Shown: positions 7,811 through 14,466 of the stretch, in pieces
Layout: each line of letters starts with the position of its first letter
Numbering within the stretch: position 1 is the stretch's first letter
Assembly (NCBI GenBank): GCA_900547405.1
Contig: URGL01000055.1
Coordinates: 1 to 17,003, forward strand
Source: an uncultured Eubacteriales bacterium
Lineage (GTDB): Bacteria; Bacillota; Clostridia; Oscillospirales; Oscillospiraceae
Length of the DNA: 17,003 nucleotides
Direction: 5' to 3'
The notes under the pieces: generated by a model
Seen by the model: the letters and a program-made list of their open reading frames with translations, nothing else
What the model was told of the DNA's origin: nothing
Databases searched by the model: none
Translations under genes and position numbers: made by a program

Positions 7811-8833
7811 TTAATTTGTATCCTGCTCGATGGCCTTCAGGGCAACGGCAATGGAGCCGCTGACAGTCAGGCCGTCCAGTTCTTCTTTTTCGTAGATGCT
7901 TTCCACGGTGATGTGGTCACCGAATTCCTTTTTCAGCATATAGGTATATAGTTCACACCGGGATTTGTGACCGTACAGGAGATACCGATCGGAAAGATAC
8001 CCTTGTTCCCGCATTTCGTGGAAGGCGTTGAGATCATCGGCGGCAATGGCTGCGTCAATGAAGGTGCGGCGCTCGTCACTGTTGGAGCGCATAAGCACCT
8101 GCAGGAATCTGGGCATCATACAGGTGCGGCCCAGTCCCGCATGGCGGACGCAGTCGGCAGCGATGCGAACCAGCTCCTCATAGCTGTAGCCGCCGGGCTC
8201 CTCACCGGGGGCGTCGGCAATGCTTTTGCCGATGCTGGTGGAGGAGAGCAGAGCCTCAAAGAACTGCCCGCTGATGGTGGTGCTGCTGGCCTCGATCTGG
8301 CCGGCACCGTTGATGTACATGACCTTGGTGTGGGAAGACAGGGCCACGATGTTGCAGGGAGTGGAGAGGTTGTGGGAGCCCAAAATGCCGATACACTGGA
8401 CCTCCTCCCCCCGCATGAAGTCCACCTGCCGCAGGTCCTGGGCCTTGGGCGGCAAGGGATAGTTATTGCGGATGCCGGGGATGAAGTAGACGGGACGGCC
8501 TATGGGAAGAACGGCAGGGTCCGTGACCTTGACAATGCCCCGGGTGAGCTGCTCCAGGCCTACGGGAGCCACCAGGTGCGGAATCTCGATCAGTCCGATC
8601 TCCGAGGTGATCATGCCGGAGGCGATGGCGAAGCTGATCTGGGACTCCTCAATACCGGAGTTTTCCAGAATTTCAAAAAAGAGCTCTGTTACACCCTTCC
8701 GAAGGGCATCCCGGCTGCCGGTGATGGAGGTGTCCCGGACGCCGATCTTCTTTCGTCCGGAGGCCAGGACCTCCCGGCCGTCGGTCATGTAGATGCGGGT
8801 CATAGTGGTCCCGCAGTCAATTACCGCAAACAT
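7811..8833 (-). CDS. DgoK-like 2-dehydro-3-deoxygalactonokinase family protein
   Basis: This 340-residue protein resembles DgoK, the ASKHA-fold kinase that phosphorylates 2-keto-3-deoxygalactonate at the far hydroxyl. Supporting marks are the phosphate-binding start FAVIDCGTTMTRIYM (2-16), the SGMITSEIGLIEIPHL stretch (~91-106) that corresponds to the family's GMIGS...E-P region, and VDFMRGEE (~144-151). Length is slightly above classical DgoK. The overall match to Escherichia coli DgoK is only moderate, so the sugar acid phosphorylated may differ. It lies 9 bases after the CtBP-type dehydrogenase gene and 18 before the aldolase gene, suggesting kinase and aldolase act in sequence. The ATG at 8833 follows GAGGGAATGCT. 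Confidence 0.8.
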   Translation of the reverse strand: MFAVIDCGTTMTRIYMTDGREVLASGRKKIGVRDTSITGSRDALRKGVTELFFEILENSGIEESQISFAIASGMITSEIGLIEIPHLVAPVGLEQLTRGIVKVTDPAVLPIGRPVYFIPGIRNNYPLPPKAQDLRQVDFMRGEEVQCIGILGSHNLSTPCNIVALSSHTKVMYINGAGQIEASSTTISGQFFEALLSSTSIGKSIADAPGEEPGGYSYEELVRIAADCVRHAGLGRTCMMPRFLQVLMRSNSDERRTFIDAAIAADDLNAFHEMREQGYLSDRYLLYGHKSRCELYTYMLKKEFGDHITVESIYEKEELDGLTVSGSIAVALKAIEQDTN

Positions 8834-8842
8834 AGCATTCCC

Positions 8843-9811
8843 TCATTTCTTTGGATGGTTGACGGGGTGCAGGGGAGCTTCTCCCCCCAGGACCCGGGCG
8901 ACTTCCTGGGCAACCTTCAGCTGAAGGCTCTTCACGGCTTCCTCAGAGTACCAGGCGGCATGGGGTGTGACCAGGGCATTGGGCAGCTTCAGAAGGGGAT
9001 GGTCCACAGGGATGGGTTCGGTTTCCGTCACATCGACACCGGCCATGGCGATTTCTCCATTCTCCAGAGCCCAGACCAGGTCCTCTTCCTTGACAATGGC
9101 GCCTCGGGCGGTGTTGATAAAGACGGCAGTGGGCTTCATCTTCCGGAAGGCCTCCCGGTCAAACATATGGCGGGTGGCGGGAAGCAGGGGACAGTGGACG
9201 GATACATAATCGCTGCGCTCCAGCAGCTCCTCCAGGGACACAGGGGTAACGCACAGTTCCTTGGCGGCGGCTTCATTGACCATGGGATCGTAGGTCAGCA
9301 TCTGGAGGCCGAAGCCCGCCATCTTTTTGGCCACAGCCTGGGGGATCCGGCCGAAGCCTACCAGACCTAAGGTCTTCCCTTCCATGCGGTACAGAGGCTT
9401 CACAACGGTGTAGCTGCAGTTTCCCTGCTTTACCTGGGAGGCCAGATAGGTGAGCTTCTTGGCGCAGTCCAGCAGCAGGGCAATGGCCATGTTGGAAACC
9501 TCATCAATGCTGTAGTCTGGCACGTTGCAGACATAGATGCCTCGCTCCTCAGCGGCCTTCAAATCGATGTTGTCCACTCCAATGGCATAGCGGACGATGA
9601 CCTTGCAGCAGCGGAGGGACTCGATGACTCTCCTGGTGATGGGGGCGAACTGGCAGATCAGGGCATCGCAGTCCGCAGCAACGGCGATGACCTCGTCCTC
9701 GGTTTTGCAGTGGTAATCCCGAAGCTCTGCACCCAACTCCGCCATGACGGCCTGCTCCTGATCGATGGATTCGTAGTAATAGTCGGTAATGACAACAAGG
9801 GGTTTTTTCAT
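8843..9811 (-). CDS. CtBP-type D-isomer-specific 2-hydroxyacid dehydrogenase
   Basis: This 322-residue NAD-dependent dehydrogenase interconverts a 2-keto acid and a D-2-hydroxyacid. The catalytic triad is visible: Arg236 in NTARGAIV, Glu265 in VTETEP and His284 in TPHAAWYSEEA, the last being typical of the C-terminal-binding-protein-like branch. The nucleotide loop is GLVGFGRIP (149-157), in which the final Gly of GxGxxG is Pro. The substrate is not evident; hydroxypyruvate, glyoxylate or a sugar-derived keto acid are possible. It is the first gene of the lower half of the locus, directly behind a promoter-like region that carries the palindrome at 9841-9851. GAAGGAGC precedes the ATG. Confidence 0.9.
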   Translation of the reverse strand: MKKPLVVITDYYYESIDQEQAVMAELGAELRDYHCKTEDEVIAVAADCDALICQFAPITRRVIESLRCCKVIVRYAIGVDNIDLKAAEERGIYVCNVPDYSIDEVSNMAIALLLDCAKKLTYLASQVKQGNCSYTVVKPLYRMEGKTLGLVGFGRIPQAVAKKMAGFGLQMLTYDPMVNEAAAKELCVTPVSLEELLERSDYVSVHCPLLPATRHMFDREAFRKMKPTAVFINTARGAIVKEEDLVWALENGEIAMAGVDVTETEPIPVDHPLLKLPNALVTPHAAWYSEEAVKSLQLKVAQEVARVLGGEAPLHPVNHPKK

Positions 9812-9831
9812 GGATAAGCTCCTTCCTGTTT

Positions 9832-9854
9832 TATATAATGAAACTTAGTTTTGC
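9832..9854 (-). promoter_or_regulatory. Promoter-like region with second palindromic operator
   Basis: The perfect palindrome AAACTTAGTTT (9841-9851) lies 30 bases before the dehydrogenase ATG and next to a TATATA/TTATAT -10-like box (9832-9838). The 17-base frame 9838-9854 matches 14 of 17 bases of the longer palindrome at 12544-12560. No good -35 box is seen at 17 bases, so this promoter may be weak or need activation. The likely binder is the IclR protein encoded just upstream. Confidence 0.65.
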
Positions 9855-9885
9855 TTTTGCGTGATAAAAATAAGATAAGGGATGT

Positions 9886-9913
9886 CCCGGGAACCGTGGG
9901 GCGGTTCCCCGGG
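9886..9913 (-). terminator. Hairpin after the iclR-type gene
   Basis: CCCGGGAACCG (9886-9896) pairs with CGGTTCCCCGGG (9902-9913) with a one-base bulge. On the - strand a T-rich stretch (TTATCTTATTTTTATC) follows after a few bases. It starts three bases past the iclR stop codon and ahead of the next promoter-like region, so it probably ends or attenuates the first transcript. Confidence 0.6.
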
Positions 9914-9915
9914 CC

Positions 9916-10701
9916 TTAGCTTCCGAAGTAACCCAGCTCCTTGGAAATGGTCTGGGCGGTTTCCAGGATGCGGGAGAGATAGTAGTCGTGGCGGGAGCCG
10001 GAAATGTCCTCCTGCATGCCGCAGAGGCTGACACCGGCTACCATGGTGCCGTCCATCTGATAGACAGGGGCACAGAGGCTGTATACATGGGATTCGTTTT
10101 CACCGAAGTTCCCGGAGTATTTCTGCTTGCCCGCCTGGTGGATGAGCTCCAGCAGCTCCGCCCGGTCGGTGATGGTGGCATCGGTGTATTTTTTGGGCTG
10201 GATCCGGTCTAAGTACCGGCATATCTCGTCATCACTGTCCTGGGACAGGAAGAGTCGGCCAATACCTGTGGAGTACAGCTGGCTGACGCCGCCGCCCAGC
10301 ACTGTCAGCTGGGTCCAGACGGGGACGGTGGGGGGAAGAATCTGGCCAACCATAGCCAGCATATCCCCCTGACGAATGCCGATATAACAGATCATGCCCA
10401 TTTCATCGGCCAGCTTTTGCAGATGACGCCTGGCAAACTTGGTCACGTCCAGAGAGTTGAACTTGGATAGTCCGATCCGGTACATCTCCAGTCCTACGGA
10501 ATACTTCCGGGTCTCCGGATTATAGCTCAGAAAATCCTCTTGGAGCAGGGTATAGGTAAACCGGAGCATGGAGCTCTTGCCGATGCCGGACAGCTGGCTC
10601 AGGTCTGACAGGGTCAGTTCCCGATGGGATTCATCAAAGAGCTTCAGAATATCCAGGGCCCTTTTTACGGAACTGATGGTGTAATCTCTGGTCGTATTCA
10701 A
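9916..10701 (-). CDS. IclR-family transcriptional regulator
   Basis: This 261-residue protein has the two-domain IclR layout. The N-terminal winged helix-turn-helix covers ~10-70 (SSVKRALDILKLFDE, LTLSDLSQLSGIGKSSMLRF as recognition helix). The C-terminal effector-binding domain (~85-255) contains the GGG...YSTGIGRLFL and SLCAPVY...AGVSLCG stretches typical of the family. IclR proteins bind short palindromes and respond to small acids or sugar-acid intermediates. It lies 21 bases after the zinc dehydrogenase gene, in the middle of the operon it probably controls; the palindromes at 9841-9851 and 12544-12560 flank its transcription unit. Whether it represses or activates is not shown, but the site between the -35 and -10 at 12542-12570 favours repression there. 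Confidence 0.94.
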   Translation of the reverse strand: MNTTRDYTISSVKRALDILKLFDESHRELTLSDLSQLSGIGKSSMLRFTYTLLQEDFLSYNPETRKYSVGLEMYRIGLSKFNSLDVTKFARRHLQKLADEMGMICYIGIRQGDMLAMVGQILPPTVPVWTQLTVLGGGVSQLYSTGIGRLFLSQDSDDEICRYLDRIQPKKYTDATITDRAELLELIHQAGKQKYSGNFGENESHVYSLCAPVYQMDGTMVAGVSLCGMQEDISGSRHDYYLSRILETAQTISKELGYFGS

Positions 10702-10722
10702 GTAGACACCTCATTTACAGGA

Positions 10723-11742
10723 TCATTTGGGAAATTGGACCACACCCTTGAAGACGCCGGAGCCGGGAGAGATCCAGGCCGGGATGGCCTGAGCGGCTTC
10801 CTGGAAGGAGGCTGTGTGGGTGACAAGCTTCTCAGGGTCCAGCAGACCCAGCTGCCAGAACCGAAGGACCCGCTGATAATCCTCCGGGGTGGAGTTGCGG
10901 GTAGTGCCCAAAGTGGGCTCTTTCAGGTGGAAGGGAAGCCCCTCCAAGGCAATGCTGCTGCAGATGCCCACGTACACGACTTGGCCGCCCTGGGTGATAT
11001 AGCGCCAGGCACTGTCCATAGAGGCTTTGACGGCGGTGGTATCGATGACGGCGTCAAAATTGTCTCCTTGGGTGATGTATGCAATTTCCTTGGCATAATC
11101 ATAGCCCATCGGATCCAGAACTTCAAGAGAAAAACGATTTTTTACGAAATTTCTTCTTGCTTCGTTGGTATCCGCCAGATACACCGCGGCACCGTAGGTC
11201 TGGACGTTGAGGGCACAGCTGACACCGATGGGTCCTGCGCCGATGACCAGCACCCGGTCCTCAGGGGTCAGGTGAAGCTTTCCGGCGGCGTGGGCGCCGA
11301 TGGTCAGGGGCTCAATGGCGGCAATGGCCTGGGCAGGAGCATCGAAGGGGATTTTCAGAAGATTCTTTTCCGGTACCGTAAGATATTCCTGCAAGGCTCC
11401 GTCCTCCTGAACGCCGTAGAGCTTCAGAGACTGGCAGCAGTTGGGCTTTCCCCGGCGGCAGGCCCGGCAGCTTCCACAGGAAATGCAGGGCATCAGGCAG
11501 ACCCGGTCTCCCGGCTGAAGGCCGGTAACGCTGCTGCCTACGGATTCTACGGTTCCCGCTGCCTCATGGCCCAGGACCCGTGGATAGGTGAACAGAGGGT
11601 TTTTACCCAGGATGGCTCCCGCGTCGGAGCCGCAGATGGCAACGGCTTCGATCTTTACCCGGACCTGATCCGGCCCGCAGGGCACCGGCACTCTTTCCCG
11701 GTAACAGAAGCGATTGGGACCCTCTAAAACCAGAGCGTTCAT
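10723..11742 (-). CDS. Zinc-dependent MDR alcohol/polyol dehydrogenase
   Basis: This 339-residue medium-chain dehydrogenase has the full zinc set. The catalytic zinc ligands are Cys37 (AICGSD) and His59-Glu60 (LGHEAAG); the structural zinc is held by Cys89, Cys92, Cys95 and Cys103 in CGSCRACRRGKPNCC. The Rossmann fold begins at VIGAGPIGVSCA (~165-176), and the Asp in YLADTNEARR suggests NAD rather than NADP. Relatives include L-galactonate, L-gulonate, sorbitol and galactitol-phosphate dehydrogenases, so a sugar-acid or polyol hydroxyl is the probable target; the exact substrate cannot be read from sequence. It lies 10 bases after the KduD-like gene. The two enzymes could together invert one carbon by oxidation and re-reduction, which is inference. 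Confidence 0.9.
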   Translation of the reverse strand: MNALVLEGPNRFCYRERVPVPCGPDQVRVKIEAVAICGSDAGAILGKNPLFTYPRVLGHEAAGTVESVGSSVTGLQPGDRVCLMPCISCGSCRACRRGKPNCCQSLKLYGVQEDGALQEYLTVPEKNLLKIPFDAPAQAIAAIEPLTIGAHAAGKLHLTPEDRVLVIGAGPIGVSCALNVQTYGAAVYLADTNEARRNFVKNRFSLEVLDPMGYDYAKEIAYITQGDNFDAVIDTTAVKASMDSAWRYITQGGQVVYVGICSSIALEGLPFHLKEPTLGTTRNSTPEDYQRVLRFWQLGLLDPEKLVTHTASFQEAAQAIPAWISPGSGVFKGVVQFPK

Positions 11743-11752
11743 GTCATCCCTC

Positions 11753-12517
11753 CTATTTGGTCAGGTAGCCGCCGTCTACGGGGATGGTGACGCCATTGAT
11801 GTAGCTGCCTGCGTCGCTGGCAAGCAGCACGGCCACGCCCTTGAAAACCTCCGGGGTGCCCCAGTCCCCCTGGGGAATGCGGGCTTTTACGGAGTTGTAG
11901 CGCTCCGGGTCCGCAACCAGAGGGGCGGAGAGGTTGGTCTTGATCCACCCGGGGGCAATGGCGTTTACGTTGATCCCCAGGTGGCCCCATTCGCTGGCCA
12001 TGACCCGGGTCAGACCCATAACGGCGTGCTTGCTGGCGGTGTAGGCGGTGGTATTGAAGCCCCCCAGGAAGGAGAGCATAGAGGCCAGATTGATGATCCG
12101 ACCGCCGGTGCCCTGACGAAGGAACTGCTTGGCGGCCAGCTGAGACAGGAAGAATACGGTCTTTTCGTTCAGCTGGATCACCTGGTCCCACATTTCCTCG
12201 GTGTATTCCAGGGCGGAGGCCCTGGGGCAGATACCGGCGTTGTTCACAAGGATATCCAGGTGGCCGAACCGGGTGACGGTTTCGTCCATGACCCGGGGAA
12301 GCTCGGACATCCGGCTGACATCTGCCTGGATCGCCAGGAACTCCCGCCCCAGTCCCCTGACATAGGCCTCTATTTCCGTTGGTGGATGGCGGCTGTAGAC
12401 GCAGGCAATATCCGCTCCCGCTTCTGCCAGCCCCCGGGTGATCCCGCTGCCAATGCCGGATCCGCCGCCGGTGACCAGCGCCGTCTTGCCCTGAAGGGAA
12501 AGCTCCTGCAATACCAT
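11753..12517 (-). CDS. KduD-like short-chain dehydrogenase/reductase
   Basis: This 254-residue SDR has the cofactor motif TGGGSGIG (16-23), NNAG (92-95), catalytic Ser146, Tyr159 and Lys163 (YTASK). The C-terminus GDWGTPEVFKG...YINGVTIPVDGG closely resembles KduD, the 2-dehydro-3-deoxy-D-gluconate 5-dehydrogenase of uronate breakdown, as does ASMLSFLGG around the Ser. The KduD activity is a reasonable first guess, but relatives act on gluconate and other sugar acids. It is the first gene of the locus, with AAAGGAGG eight bases before the ATG and a promoter and palindromic operator directly upstream. Confidence 0.88.
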   Translation of the reverse strand: MVLQELSLQGKTALVTGGGSGIGSGITRGLAEAGADIACVYSRHPPTEIEAYVRGLGREFLAIQADVSRMSELPRVMDETVTRFGHLDILVNNAGICPRASALEYTEEMWDQVIQLNEKTVFFLSQLAAKQFLRQGTGGRIINLASMLSFLGGFNTTAYTASKHAVMGLTRVMASEWGHLGINVNAIAPGWIKTNLSAPLVADPERYNSVKARIPQGDWGTPEVFKGVAVLLASDAGSYINGVTIPVDGGYLTK

Positions 12518-12541
12518 TGTGAATGCCTCCTTTGTTTTATG

Positions 12542-12570
12542 TTATAAAACTTAGTTTTATTTTTTTACAA
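12542..12570 (-). promoter_or_regulatory. Promoter of the sugar-acid locus
   Basis: On the - strand, TTGTAA (12565-12570) and TTATAA (12542-12547) are spaced by 17 bases and lie 25-53 bases before the KduD-like ATG. A 17-base palindrome fills the spacer and overlaps the -10 box. A second TATAAT (12643-12648, - strand) lies further upstream but lacks a -35. Confidence 0.65.
12544..12560. promoter_or_regulatory. Perfect 17-base palindromic operator, probable IclR site
   Basis: ATAAAACT, a central base, then AGTTTTAT is an exact inverted repeat (ATAAAACTTAGTTTTAT). Its core AAACTTAGTTT recurs exactly at 9841-9851, before the second half of the same locus, and I saw it nowhere else in the window. 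Its position over the -10 region is that of a repressor site. Confidence 0.75.
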
Positions 12571-12705
12571 AACTATATTACAACAGAAACCAAAGAATGT
12601 AAATGCATGAAAATAGAAAAATTATCCTTCGGAATTTTGTGCATTATAACGACACTCGTAAAACTTTCCGAGAATCAGCACCCGAAGCCTCCATTCAAAA
12701 GCAAA

Positions 12706-12729
12706 AGCCAGTGCCTTGTGGCACTGGCT
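12706..12729 (-). terminator. Intrinsic terminator of the minD-hisS string
   Basis: AGCCAGTGCC (12706-12715) and GGCACTGGCT (12720-12729) form a perfect 10-bp stem with a 4-base loop. On the - strand it is followed by TTTGCTTTTG. It starts 9 bases beyond the stop of the 75-residue gene and separates that string from the sugar-acid locus. Confidence 0.88.
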
Positions 12730-12738
12730 CAGTTTGCT

Positions 12739-12966
12739 TTATACATACCCGCAGCCGGAACGCTGGGGACCCTTCATGGCGGAGGTGTATTCCCGCCGGA
12801 AGGACATGGTGATCTCTGTCAGCTCCCGCTTGCCGTAGATGTAGTCGTCGTACATATCGGCCAGGCCGCCGGCGCATTCGTCGCAGGTGCCCAGCAGATC
12901 CAAGGACTCCTCTACGATCCTGCGGCGCTCCTCCTCTGTGGTGTCCTGGATCAGGTAGCTTTTCAT
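12739..12966 (-). CDS. Small conserved-type protein with Cys motif, unknown function
   Basis: This 75-residue hydrophilic protein begins MKSYLIQDTTEEERRRIVEE and contains a CDEC pair (Cys28, Cys31), a LADMYDDYIYGKRELTEI helix region and a C-terminal GCGYV with Cys72. From memory, similar short proteins occur in many Clostridia, sometimes misannotated as PurH; it has none of the PurH domains. The cysteines could bind metal, but this is not shown. Its ATG lies one base after the hisS stop codon, and GGAGAAG within the hisS end serves as ribosome-binding site, so the two are translationally coupled. It is followed by an intrinsic terminator. Confidence 0.82.
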   Translation of the reverse strand: MKSYLIQDTTEEERRRIVEESLDLLGTCDECAGGLADMYDDYIYGKRELTEITMSFRREYTSAMKGPQRSGCGYV

Positions 12967-12967
12967 C

Positions 12968-14320
12968 TCACTTCTCCAGGATCACCGGCACCTGGGCGGT
13001 GACGGCTTCTTTGATGCGGCTGGCAGCTTCGGCAGGGGACAGGAGCTCCTGCTCGCCGGTGCTCATATTCTTCACGGAGCACAGGCCCTGGGCAATCTCG
13101 TCCTCACCCAGGAGAACGGCGAAGGGGACCGCCAGCTTATTGGCGTAGGCCATTTTCTGCTTGAATTTCTTCTGCTCACCGTAGAGCTGGACCCGCAGTC
13201 CTGCGGACCGCAGAGTCTCTGCCAGGGCAATGGCGGGGGCCATGTCGGCGGTCATGGGCAGCACCAGAGCATCGGCGGGGGCGCTGGGGAGCTGAGGATT
13301 CAGCAGGCCCTGCTCGTCCAGGACGTAGAAGAGCCGGGTCAGGCCGATGGAGATGCCTACGCCGGGCAGGGGCTTATCGATATAGTAGCCCGCCAGGTTG
13401 TCGTAGCGGCCGCCGGAGCAGACGGAGCCGATCTCCGGATGATCCAGCAGGGTGGTCTCGTAGACGGTGCCGGTGTAGTAGTCCAGGCCCCGGGCGATGG
13501 TCAGGTCCACGGCGAAGTTGGCCTCGGGCACGCCGAAGGCGGCCAGGTTGGCGGTAACGGCCTTCAGCTCCTCAAGACCGGTGTCGAAGAGCGTGTTTCT
13601 GCCGGTGTAGCCTTCCAGGGCTGCCAGTACCTGGGCGTTGGTGCCCCGGATGGCGATGAAGGCCAGAATCTCGCCCGCCTGGTCTTCCGTCAGGCCGCAG
13701 TCCTCCAGGAGGATGGCCTTGACCTTCTCCGGCCCGATCTTATCCAGCTTGTCCACGGTGCGCATAATGTCGCCGCTCTTGTGGGCCAGACCCAGCATAT
13801 CGTAGAAGCCGGAAAGGATCTTCCGGTTGTTTACCCGGATCTGGAAACGGCTCAGTCCGAAGCCCTTGAAGACCTTGTAGATGATGGCGGGGATCTCCGC
13901 CTCGTTGAGGATGTCCAGCTTGCCGTCGCCGATGATATCAATATCCGCCTGGTAGAACTCCCGGAATCGGCCCCGCTGGGCCCGCTCTCCCCGGTAGACC
14001 TTGCTGATCTGGTAGCGGCGGAAGGGGAAGGCCAGCTCGTTGTAGTGCAGGGCCACATATTTTGCCAGGGGCACCGTTAGATCGAACCGCAGAGCCAGGT
14101 CGCTGTCACCCTTGGTGAAGCGGTAGATCTGCTTTTCGGTTTCGCCGCCGCCCTTGGCCAGAAGGATCTGGGCGTCCTCAATGGCGGGAGTGTCTAAGGG
14201 CGCGAAGCCATAGGAGGCGTAGGTGTCCCGCAGGATCTGCACCATCTTCTCAAACCGGATCTGCTTGTCCGGCAGCAGCTCCATAAAGCCGGAGAGGGTG
14301 CGGGGTTTGATGATTTCCAT
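12968..14320 (-). CDS. hisS: Histidine--tRNA ligase (HisRS)
   Basis: This 450-residue class II synthetase charges tRNA-His with histidine. Motif 2 lies at ~97-121 (FPFRRYQISKVYRGERAQRG, then RFREFYQ), the histidine-specific ARGLDYYTGTVYE at ~276-288, and motif 3 in VGISIGLTRLFY (~321-332). The C-terminal anticodon-binding domain follows (~350-440). It is close to the HisRS branch that begins SGFMELLPDKQ. The start is the ATG at 14320, preceded by AGAAAGGA; the frame remains open for 50 codons further upstream, but those lie in a palindromic repeat and have no ribosome-binding site. It lies between a methylglyoxal-synthase-like gene and a small gene with which it is coupled. No T-box leader is seen. 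Confidence 0.96.
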   Translation of the reverse strand: MEIIKPRTLSGFMELLPDKQIRFEKMVQILRDTYASYGFAPLDTPAIEDAQILLAKGGGETEKQIYRFTKGDSDLALRFDLTVPLAKYVALHYNELAFPFRRYQISKVYRGERAQRGRFREFYQADIDIIGDGKLDILNEAEIPAIIYKVFKGFGLSRFQIRVNNRKILSGFYDMLGLAHKSGDIMRTVDKLDKIGPEKVKAILLEDCGLTEDQAGEILAFIAIRGTNAQVLAALEGYTGRNTLFDTGLEELKAVTANLAAFGVPEANFAVDLTIARGLDYYTGTVYETTLLDHPEIGSVCSGGRYDNLAGYYIDKPLPGVGISIGLTRLFYVLDEQGLLNPQLPSAPADALVLPMTADMAPAIALAETLRSAGLRVQLYGEQKKFKQKMAYANKLAVPFAVLLGEDEIAQGLCSVKNMSTGEQELLSPAEAASRIKEAVTAQVPVILEK

Positions 14321-14349
14321 GTGGATTTTTTCCTTTCTAGATAGAGCAC

Positions 14350-14459
14350 TGTCATTGCGAGCCAGTGCGCACACTGGCGTGGCAATCTCCCGGATCACCG
14401 AACCAGTCGGAACATCCGGGGGATTGCCACACCAGTCTGCTGACTGGTTCGCAATGACA
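14350..14459. repeat. 110-bp palindromic MITE-like intergenic repeat
   Basis: The element has perfect 11-base terminal inverted repeats, TGTCATTGCGA (14350-14360) and TCGCAATGACA (14449-14459). A second nested pair is GTGGCAATC (14379-14387) and GATTGCCAC (14422-14430), and further short hairpins are built on CCAGTG/CACTGG and CCAGTC/GACTGG. The CATTGCGA...GTGGCAATC pattern is one I recognise from dispersed intergenic repeats in many bacterial genomes, including gut Clostridia. It has no coding capacity and could fold into a long hairpin in the RNA between the neighbouring genes. Confidence 0.88.
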
Positions 14460-14466
14460 TAGAATA

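Noticed and set aside
7967..9370. 467-codon open frame on the + strand
   Set aside because: It lies opposite the kinase and the CtBP-type dehydrogenase and shows no recognisable domain.
12571..12700. Possible gene or small RNA between the kduD-like promoter and the terminator
   Set aside because: Only short AT-rich sequence with an isolated TATAAT on the - strand; no ribosome-binding site plus frame, and no clear RNA fold.
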